Below, in pieces: positions 55,712 to 64,000 of a stretch of DNA of 64,000 nt. The translations under genes and the position numbers were made by a program. Below the pieces are notes generated by a model. The model was not told the DNA's origin, made no database searches, and saw only the letters and a list, made by a program, of their open reading frames with translations. Numbering within the stretch: position 1 is the stretch's first letter; each line of letters opens with the position of its first letter. The stretch is from assembly GCA_949825045.1 (NCBI GenBank), contig OX463832.1, positions 24,794,552-24,858,551 on the forward strand, written 5' to 3'. The DNA is from Argyresthia goedartella (Eukaryota > Arthropoda > Insecta > Lepidoptera > Argyresthiidae).

Positions 55712-58264
55712 TTTGTTTTTTATTTTGAAAAAATCCGCAAAGTGCGTCGTCAATAAGCTAAGAATTACCAAATAATTAAAAACTACACACACACAAAAAC
55801 TGAACATAATAAAAAACAAAATACTAAACAAATAAACCGCCCCAGGAAATGCCCGACCCAAAGGTACCCATCACACTGGCAGCATTACCGCGCTGCACGG
55901 CGAGTGAGATCCTTTGGATCAGGAACGCTCCGGAACGATTGTCAAAACCTCGGTCCCTCAAGCGTCGCCCAATGTCCTTGACAAACATCCTGCCCTGAGC
56001 ACCCCAAATACCCGTGGTCTCGACGGCCAAGGGAACAAACAGGTAGCTCCCCATCAGCTGTGCGTATTTTAGGCATTTCTGCCGCGCCGCCGACTCCGCT
56101 GCAGCCCCAGGTGTCACCATGGTGGAGCCAATGTGGGATGCCGCGAACGTGCACACACAAGTAGCATCCCACAAAAGGCAACGACCTCTCTCCCACGGTA
56201 TCAAGGTGAGACCGTCCGGACGCTTCCCGTCGCTGCGACTCAAACCCGGTGGTTCGAGAACTGATGGAATGTCAGCAGAGACGAGAGCCCTCCGGACGAT
56301 GTCGTTGATCGAGTGGTGGCGAGAGAGTCTCCCTGCACTTCTAGCACAGTGTAGCCCATGACGTCCCCGCGAATCTACCGACGCACTGCAAACACAGTGG
56401 TGCGGTTCGCAGATATCGCAACCCAGACGAAGCGCCACGGCTACACGCAGGGAGTTGTCGTCCAGAAGGGTTCCTAAATGCGGAGACGGCAACGCATGCA
56501 GCCAAGCACCTGACTCCGGCTGAGAGACTGCTCGCAGACGAGCAAGTTCCGCTCCCGAGCTCTGCGCTAACAGCCCGTCAAGGGACACCTTGCACAGCTC
56601 CTCATCCCAGGGGCGCTGCATGCCGGGCTTCTCCGGAACATCTCCCCCCGGACAACGGGCCCGCCACCGCTGAAGAGCCTCGTCCGCAAAAGGAATGCCA
56701 AAACCGTCACCGTTAAACTTTAAAATGCGAGTGACTAGTTCAAGCACCCCATGCGAAGAGGCCAAGAAAGCTGGGAGCTCCGTGTCCTGTAGGCGACGAA
56801 CGCCGAGACCACCGAACCGTATTGGAAGGGCCGCTTGATCCCATTGGGAGGGAGACATTTTCACGTTTAAAATCATCTCCAACAGACTCATTAACTCGTT
56901 ATCATATGAATCTGCCTCCCTCCTACACAGCCAAACCGGAGTGGTTCGCAAAGTGTATGTTAGCCTTGGCAGGGACAGACAACTCCGTAGAATTGTTAGA
57001 GCCACATGAGCGGAAAGCTCCTTAAGGTGTGGTTTTGCCCCAGCCAAGGACTTTAACTTATCCCTTAAAACCCCCGGTACACCTTCCGGAAAAATGGGCG
57101 CGCCGAATAAAGTAAAACTTGTTTTAGTTAGGACCTTCACCCCTGGCATCAAAAGATCCAACTCCGCTCTGGAATCTTGGGCCAGATTCCCAGAGCAAGC
57201 AAATAGCTCACATTTTTCTGAGTAGAGGTGAAGGCCCAACTCCCCCAGACCACTGATAATAGCCTTTAATGCGTCCACGACCACCTCGGGAGGTCCCCCG
57301 ATGGTGCCATCATCCAGGTACCAAATATTCAATGGGGTGTTTACTGATTTTACAACGTCGTGGATCGCTAAGCTAAACAACATTGGCCCTAAGGGGTCAC
57401 CCTGTTGCGCGCCCACCCGAGACTCCACCAGGTTTTGGCCAAAAAACAAGTTACTTACACCCGAGTAACATTGGTGGAGAAACGGATATAGGGTCGGGAC
57501 CAATTCGTTGACCTTACACAACATGACGTCACGCTCAACCGTATTGAAAGCGTTCTGTAGGTCAACCTTCACAATGATGTTGTCAGAGTTTTCCCGTTCA
57601 AACTAAAACGACCGGGTGGCGTGAATTGCGGCTTCGCAACCCAAGGGAACTCCGAACCCCAACTGCTGCGGCTGAAGAATGGAGGATGCGACGCCCCTAA
57701 CTGCTGCTCTACAACCGAGTTTGGCCACCAAGCGACGGAGGACGCTCCCCACTGCTATAGCACGGATACCCCCGTCCTTCTTACGTAGAGCACACAGGGA
57801 AGCGCCATAAAGGAAGGGGCAGACCTCCCTGTTGACCAAACCCTTCAGCATAAAATTTGCTAGGTGAACTAGCGATCGTAAAAGGGTTGCCCCATTATCT
57901 CCAGCCGCAGCAGAAGTTAACTCCTTAATAACACCGGGTCGGATCCCATCCAGGCCGGCTGCGGACCCGCTATTGAATGACATAATAGCCTCCAATACGT
58001 CAGCCGCTTCAACCGCCAATGACTCACTTGAGAGGACTGGTTCCGGAGGGAAGTGGAGGTCGCGCGACGGCGGCGGGTGCTTGCGATGTAGTGACTCCAA
58101 AGTCTCCGCACTGTCATCTGCCCCTGAGCAGTCAGAGAGGAGGATCCGCACCGCACCGCCAAGGTCGCCGTCGTGAACCTTGGATTCGACGTATTTATAA
58201 AAAGCACGCCGGTTAGAACCACCACTCCCACTCCTCAGACGAACATCCGATGACTGAAAGCCGT
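55712..58264 (-). mobile_element. GC-rich retroelement K, 5'-truncated
   Basis: A 2.55 kb insert flanked by the 11 bp duplication CTTGTCTACTT (55701-55711 and 58265-58275). It contains one long ORF (55824-58264) and a 112 bp AT-rich 3' UTR. Its coding sequence is visibly far richer in G+C than LINE J on either side. The frame is open to the very edge at 58264, so the 5' end was lost at insertion, as in target-primed reverse transcription. Confidence 0.8.
55824..58264 (-). pseudogene. RT with LDD motif and restriction-like-endonuclease type C-terminus, one stop
   Basis: About 813 codons with a single TAG (about 57605). Fingers: SGSAAGLDGIRPGVIKEL and DGGIRAIAVGSVLRRLVAKL. Palm: VKVDLQNAFNTVERDVMLCK, GAQQGDPLGPMLFSLAIHDV and the catalytic WYLDDGTIGG. 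After the thumb (LTKTSFTLFGAPIFPEG) comes a helical region, then a Cys/His cluster (CDICEPHHCVCSASVDSRGR, HGLHC, LSRHHSIND). The final domain has RPDGLTLIPWERGRCLLWDA, a PD-x(n)-D pattern as in the restriction-like endonucleases of R2-group LINEs. There is no APE endonuclease. The exact clade is unknown to me, and the C-terminal nuclease is inference from the pattern. Confidence 0.72.
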
Positions 58265-58309
58265 CTTGTCTACTTACCTAAAAGTAACTTACTTATTTGG
58301 TTGGTGGTT

Positions 58310-59445
58310 TTATTTGCGAGATAGCACTTTAAGTTTATTTACGAGACGTGAGAGTCTGTTCTTAACACTGCGACATGGAATGCTAGGTATCAAGTCAGTG
58401 AACATTTCAATCAAAGCATCAATTTCTTTTGTATAACTGTAAGTGATGTCTGATATGTTTTTAACTCCATAAGTATGTTTGAGGTATTCTTTAACTTCTT
58501 TTGTAGACAATGGGTAAGTTTTACGAGAGTTGGTTACATAGCTTTCCAAGTGGTCCCAATCGATTGAATCCAGATCACTGTGAGGTGTTCTTTTAAGTTT
58601 TTTTCCACTCTTAGATTTGTAAACTTCGTCTGAGCTAGACTGGGAGGAGCTCTCAAAGTCTTCGTCGATGTCCACGTTGCTGGGTGTGTTGTCTTTGGCT
58701 GTTTCGGACTCCATAAAGTCGGAAGTAGTCGTAGATTCTTCAGTGGGTGGATGTGGGCGTTTGAAATTTTGTGTCTCCGTAGCCGTAGCATCCTGTGGTG
58801 TTTGGTCGTTGAAAGCATTCATCTCGACGTAGTTGTTTGGGCATTTAGAAGCTACGTGACCGTCTTTTTGCACACAAAACAAGTCATTGTATCCGATGAA
58901 AAGTAGATCCAGTAATTCGTTTCTTCAAAGTCGATAGAGATTTTTTCTGGAATTCGGGTGAAATCTTCAGGAGTCACGTAAACTTGTCGTCGGAAGCTGA
59001 GAATGTGGTTGTAGCCCGTTTCATTGACACCAGCACGTAAAAAAGAGATAGGTGACATCGGCGTAATATGCATATCGTGGAGTTTCTTTTCTATTTCGGT
59101 GTGCGGTATAATGGGGCACACATTAGATATAATTATGCGTTTGTTTCTACTGATCAACGGACGAATGGGTAGTTTTTGGTTTAGTATTATGACATATTTT
59201 TTGTTGACAATTATGTCATCGGCGATTAACTTCGAGGAAACGTAGATACAAATTCTATTGTTTGATATTCTGGACAAGAAGCGAATTTGGGATGGTTCGA
59301 TTATTCTTCCTAAAGCTTGGGCATAATCTTTGATTTGCACATTTTCTAATGCGTCGATAATAATTGCCTGGTCTTTTTTAGGGAACATTGTGTTTTGTGT
59401 CACAGTAGCATAACTAGGGTTATTGGTTAACGTTTGGGAGTTCAT
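58310..59445 (-). pseudogene. LINE J ORF1, gag-like with zinc knuckle, one frameshift
   Basis: The ATG at 59445 begins MNSQTLTNNPSYATVTQNTM; the frame runs to 58852 and is continued in another frame 58310-58882, with the break within the knuckle CFVCKKDGHVASKC. The first 190 residues contain the RRM-like half of I-element gags (RIIISNVCPIIPHTEIEKKL, SFLRAGVNETGYNHILSFRR). The rest is acidic and Ser/Thr-rich (NVDIDEDFESSSQSSSDEVY) and ends in a basic helix. It would package element RNA. About 310 residues for the second part and 197 for the first are within the usual gag size. Confidence 0.82.
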
Positions 59446-59639
59446 TATGTTCCTGTAGTCAGAAACGCTTCACAAGATTGCAATATTGCCACTTAATGTA
59501 GGAACAAAAAGTACGATTCCATCATTGGACACTTTAAACAAAGATGGTAGATATCACACTCGTGAAAAGATAGTTCACTGGCGCGTGCGAACCGTCCTGC
59601 GTCGGTGGCAGGTAAACGCAAACTGTTCTACCTGATCTT

Positions 59640-62570
59640 ATTAATCAAAGTTTCCTTTCGTGTTCTTCTAGCGACGATGATTTTTTGAGTGCGGAAAGCA
59701 ATGACTCCTCTATAGAGGAACCCCTAACTGTCAAAATTAAGACCGTCTTTGGTAGTGTGGAGGAAAATCTAAACATCGTACATATAAATGCACAAAGCAT
59801 CCATTCTAGCTATCTGGACCTGCTCGATGCTTTTAGTGAACAATGCGCGGACGGCATTCTTGTCTTCGAGTCGTTCCTCAAGCCCTCGCTGCCATCCTCA
59901 TTGTATTCTCTTCCAGGTTACAGGCTGTACAGGAACGACAGAGTCGGGAAGGCCGATGGGGGCGTCGCTATCTATCTACGTGCGGAAATTCCGTGCAAGG
60001 TGATCAGTGCGTCCCCTAGTCAATACTCCGGGTCTGCTGAACATCTCTTTCTCGAAATCGTTCTTCACCACAACAAGGTCCTCCTCGGTGTTCTTTATAG
60101 TCCCTCTCTTCGCATCGATTATTTCGATTCCTTTGAATCACTCCTCAATGAACTGACACCACTTTATAACGATTCGCTCATTCTTGGTGATTTCAACACC
60201 TGTCTCTTTACAAACAATCCACGTTCTGCCAGACTCAAGTCCATGGTCGACTCCTTTAATCTGCATATTCTGCCTCTTGATGCCTCCCATTTCCGACCTC
60301 ATTGCTCTCCCTCGCTTCTCGACATTATGATCATTTCCAATTTGGACAAGGTCACAATACACGGTCAGCTAAATTCTCCTTTCTCTTATCATGACCTCAT
60401 TTATCTTTCTTATAAGATAAAGCCTCTCAAGAGCAGAGCGAAATTCCTTTATATCCGGAACTTTAAGGATATCAACCATGAGTCCCTTTTGTCTGATGCC
60501 ATGTCGATTGACTGGTCCCCTGTCACTACCAGTAAGACTGTTGATAATAAAATCGCCAATTTTAATTCTATAGACCTGGGTCTATGACAAGCACGCACCT
60601 ACAAAAAAAGTGAGGGTTAAACACCACCCTACCCCTTGGCTAACAGACACTATCAAGTGCCTAATGGCCAAGAGGAATAGAGCCAAGTGTAGATACCGCA
60701 AGAATCCGACAGATGATAATTTCCTCTCTTACAAATGTCTTCTCAACCGTTGCAACCGTCTCTGTTGCGATGCTAAACGTCGGCACATACACGAATGCAT
60801 TGAGATCTATACTCTTGGTGTATACTTGGTGTAGGTAAGGCCCGGGACCTACATGCTGGTAATGTAGATCTCAACGGTCTCAATCAGTTTCTTTCTGCCC
60901 CGCCTGTTGTGATGGACCCCACTGTCAAACAAGCCACACTTCAGAGCCTGCGCTCTAAGTCCTTACCCAACACCATACCATTCAAATGAGTAATGTTGGA
61001 ATCGATGCGGTCAAGAAGGCGCTATTGGCAGACAATTCGAAAGCTGTAGGCGATAACAAAATTTGCCTTAAAATGCTGCTGACAATCCTTGACGAATTAT
61101 TACCAGCAATAACACACTTTATAAACTTTACTTTAGCTAATGGTGTCTTCCCCACAGTGTGGAAGAAAGCACTGATCATCCCACTACCCAAAACCTCCAG
61201 TCCCACCTCTTTCAAAGAGTACCGTCCCATTTCAATCCTGCCCATCCTCTCCAAAGTCCTTGAGACCATTGTCCATAACCAGCTTTCCTATTACCTCTCC
61301 TCAAACAATCTGCTAAACACGTTCCAGTCAGGTTTCCGACCGGGTCATAGCACCGTCACGGCTCTGCTGAAAGTCACAAATGACATCCTGCTAGCCATGG
61401 ACCGCAAACAGCTTTCCGTGTTGGCTTTACTTGATTTCAGTAGTGCCTTCAACAGCGTAGATTTCGTCATTCTCGTTGAGCTTATCAGATCCCTGAACGT
61501 CTCTTCCTTTTCTGCCAGCTGGTTCGACTCTAATTTGAGGGATCGGCAACAGCGTATCAGGATGGAAGAGACATCCACTGAATGGTGTGACCTCCTTTCA
61601 GGCGTCCCTCAAGGTGGTATTCTTTCTCCTTTTCTATTCTAGATTTTCACTCCATCTCGGACATCCTGTCTTCCTCATATCATCTTTATGCTGATGATCT
61701 CCAGATTTATCGCCACTTCTCACATTACGTTGTAAACTCTGATGTGGAGGCATTGAATGCCGATCTGGAGGGGGTGAGAAGCTGGGCATCATCCTTCGGA
61801 CTCCTGGTTAACCCGAGCAAGTCCCAGGCCATGATTATAGGTACCAGACAATCTCTTAACTTAACTTGTTGCAGCAACAGCCTATTGCACCTGTCACTTT
61901 TAATGGTACCACAATCGTGTATAGCGATAAAGCTAAAAACCTGGGTCTTATCTTCGACAACCAGCTGTCCTGGTCATCGCATGTCAATGAGGTCAGTCGA
62001 CGAGTATTTGCTACTTTTCACTCTCTCAGGAAACTTCAGTACTTTTTGGCCTCGACAGACCAAAATCACTCTCGCTCAGTCTCTCCTTCTACCCCTCATT
62101 GATTATGCTGATGTCTGCTGGGTCAGTGCTATCGAAGAATTACTGAACAAACTCGAACGACTTCAAAATCTCGGGATTCGGTTTATCTTTGGGCTGCGCA
62201 AATACGACCATGTATCACAGCATCGCAAAGAGCTGAAGTGGCTGCCAATACGTCTTCGTCGGGATTCTCACATCCTCAACATCCTCTACAACATTTTACG
62301 CAATCCGCGCTATCCAACCTTCTTACGAGACCGTTTTCCATTTGTTTCTTCCAGCAGGCCTCGGAGAACTCACGCGCTTTCAATGCTCACAAACCCACAG
62401 CATTACACCGCGACCTATGAGCGTGGGTTTAGATTCCGGGCCATTCAATTGTGGAATGCACTCCCCTGCACTATCAGGGACAGTCCTTCTCTTAATATAT
62501 TTAAAAGTCGCGTGAAGAAGCATTACTTTTCTCTTTAGAAATATAGGTAGTATGTATGTATTTATTAGTA
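59640..62570 (+). pseudogene. LINE L, endonuclease-reverse transcriptase with several frameshifts
   Basis: Plus-strand LINE without ORF1. The endonuclease frame 59685-60587 has LNIVHINAQSIHSSYLDLLD, GILVFESFLKPSLPSSLYSL, RNDRVGKADGGVAIYLRAEI, SLILGDFNTCL and FSYHDLIYLS. The linker at 60610-60834 is followed by a short deletion. The RT frame 60986-61642 has FKEYRPISILPILSKVLETI, FQSGFRPGHSTVTALLKVTN, LALLDFSSAFNSVDFVILVE and SGVPQGGILSPFLF; after a stop comes the catalytic YADDLQIY (about 61686). Thumb and C-terminus (61744-62538) switch frames twice and end VKKHYFSL. The 3' region is AT-rich, with TATATATTTA stretches to about 62760. Start codon and 5' end are lost. Confidence 0.82.
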
Positions 62571-62816
62571 TATATATTTAAAAAAATATATATTTATATA
62601 GTATTTATGTTTAGCATGTACGAGTATATTATATTATATTTATGTAAGCCCTCGTATATTTAGTTAATATTGTTTTATATTAGTTATTTAGATATAACAT
62701 ATATCTTACCATATGTTAGTTATTTAGATATGTACTAAATTATATTTTTGTACACATTGTCACCCCTGCTCAGCAATCGACCTTCCCCATCCTAATATAC
62801 TATGTACTGAACAAAG
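62571..62816 (+). other. AT-rich 3' region of LINE L
   Basis: TATA/TTTA-rich sequence with repeated GTTAGTTATTTAGATAT-like phrases (about 62680 and 62720), then a short unique piece before the envelope fragment. Confidence 0.5.
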
Positions 62817-63560
62817 ATGGTCGCAAAACACGTGGACTTACAGCCCCTCGCAGACTCGTTGTCGAGGAATGTTCTACGAGCATCCGAATTAAACAAGTTA
62901 ATTAGTAGTTTTGATAAAAATGATATTACTTTTGATTTTATTAGTCTTAAGTTTCATTTAGATTATATTAAGAAAGTAGTTATAGAAAAGTTGCAACAGG
63001 TAGCGCCTTCCATTCGTATAAAATGAGGTATACTTAACCCCCTTGGTTCATTAATTAAGGTAATTACAGGAAATCTGGATAACGATGACGCCATCAGATA
63101 TGACAATATGATTAATGAAGTAAAGTTAAATCAGAAAAATTATAATAAGAAACTGACGTTGGTCACCGAAATTGCGCAAAACCTTGCCAACTCTTCAATT
63201 AAGTTAGATAAGAATATCATTTAAATTGATACGATATTAAGAAAATTAAATAACAACATAACAGAAGTACTAAAGATGGAATACAATAATCATATCGAAA
63301 TCCAAATCATTCACGCGTACCATTTACTGATACATAACTTTCAGTCTATTCGTATCAAATTGAATGAGATAGAGACTAGCCTAGCATTAAGTAGATTAGG
63401 TATTTTGCATCAATCTGTAATAGAGTCCGACAACTTAATGAAACTATTGGAAAAGATTAACAAGGTTGAAAAAGTAGTATTTCCACCTACATTAGAAAAC
63501 TTGGCTAAGATAGAACAAACTGTATCGTTGAAAGTGTTTTTATTTATTTATTTATTCTAG
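62817..63560 (+). pseudogene. errantivirus-type envelope (fusion-protein-like) fragment
   Basis: Three successive pieces of one protein: 62817-63026, then an overlapping region to about 63222, then 63276-63560. They resemble the ectodomain of envelope fusion proteins of insect errantiviruses and related endogenous envs. Visible features are helical, Leu/Ile/Asn-rich segments and a short Gly/Pro-containing hydrophobic stretch at about 63025-63060 that would correspond to the region after the cleavage site. Stops (63024-63026, about 63222) break the frame; the transmembrane part and cytoplasmic tail are missing. It is an old, non-functional copy. No gag or pol is visible next to it. The family assignment is by pattern memory only. 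Confidence 0.55.
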
Positions 63561-64000
63561 GAGAACCAACAGCTAATACATCACATGAAGAAAATTAAAA
63601 TAGAAGTATGAAGCCAATTACAGGAACTCACAAATAGATATCGCACAAAAAATAGATCAGCGATGCGCACATTCAAATAACGGCGCGCACACACAGCATA
63701 TATAGGTATATAAAAACTACGAGCATATAATTTATCTTACAAAGCCGAAATAAACAAACAACCTAAATACCTAATACATTACAATAACACTACACAAACA
63801 TGGTAAACATACGGTAAACAAATCGCTCAATCAAAAAATACACTACTTAAATTTCGCCTCACAGATGGAACTACACAATAAATATATTTCTATTTCTATT
63901 TCTTCTTCTATTTCACAATTAAACATATCAATCTCAAGCTCCTTCGTCGCATTGTTCAAGTTTCGACTAGCACGGTTAAGGAAACTATTTCGTCTGTAGT
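63561..64000. other. no recognisable feature
   Basis: AT-rich sequence with short A-rich runs; a possible LTR belonging to the env fragment could lie here, but I see no terminal repeat within the window. Confidence 0.4.

Larger units (their letters stand above)
51710..59600 (-). mobile_element. I-type LINE (LINE J), split by retroelement K
   Basis: Minus-strand element with gag-like ORF1 (58310-59445) and an ORF2 (51866-55651) carrying endonuclease, RT and RNase H, then a T-rich end near 51710 (its A-rich tail). The presence of RNase H puts it in the I/Nimb group. Element K (55712-58264) lies between ORF1 and ORF2, flanked by CTTGTCTACTT. Several mutations disable ORF2. Confidence 0.83.

Noticed and set aside
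56119..57025. Plus-strand ORFs inside element K
   Set aside because: They are antisense shadows of the GC-rich RT gene, which has long continuous domain order on the minus strand.

Overview
The window looks like moth or butterfly (Lepidoptera) genomic DNA. The reasons are the AT-rich background, introns loaded with transposons, insect non-LTR families with their typical tails, the dispersed repeat carrying the GGGTTCCGTACC motif that is common in this order, and a ZAD-type C2H2 zinc-finger gene of insect architecture. There is no operon-like organisation.

Only one host gene is well supported. It is a plus-strand ZAD zinc-finger gene whose three coding exons join in phase 0: 11205-11384, 13784-13927 and 30376-31893. 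The ZAD domain is split over exons 1 and 2. Exon 3 carries ten canonical fingers and then stops after a two-base loss. About ten more finger units follow downstream (to 33150), broken by stops and by a piece of an RTE-type retrotransposon. Intron 1 would be only about 99 bp without a 2.3 kb DD82E Tc1/mariner-type transposon bounded by TA. Weaker host-like exons lie on the minus strand at 302-540.

Almost everything else is nested mobile elements. 1421-10830 is an old minus-strand LINE (B), split by a 704 bp piggyBac-like element at a TTAA site and by a nearly intact 4.8 kb plus-strand LINE (A) with two open ORFs. In intron 2, 14497-23822 holds two copies of one segment, each with the same jockey-type LINE insertion (D' and D), separated by a Copia fragment that lacks its RT core. 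26234-28090 is a LINE with a 5'-truncated relative of itself inserted.

36560-39650 is a degenerate LINE (G). 39680-45960 is LINE H, with a long open ORF2 and an ORF1, whose 5' leader was entered by a small non-autonomous LTR element (two 211 bp LTRs, PBS, PPT). 46000-47310 is a LINE A relative. 48988-50467 is Helitron helicase debris. 51710-59600 is an I-type LINE (J) with gag, endonuclease, RT and RNase H, into which a GC-rich retroelement (K) with a restriction-like-endonuclease type C-terminus inserted, leaving an 11 bp target duplication. 59640-62570 is LINE L, and 62817-63560 is a decayed errantivirus-type envelope gene fragment.

In several nests the host element's reading frame rejoins exactly when the insert is removed, so insertion order can be read directly. 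Calls rest on reading alone. Clade names for LINEs are tentative and no database search was run.
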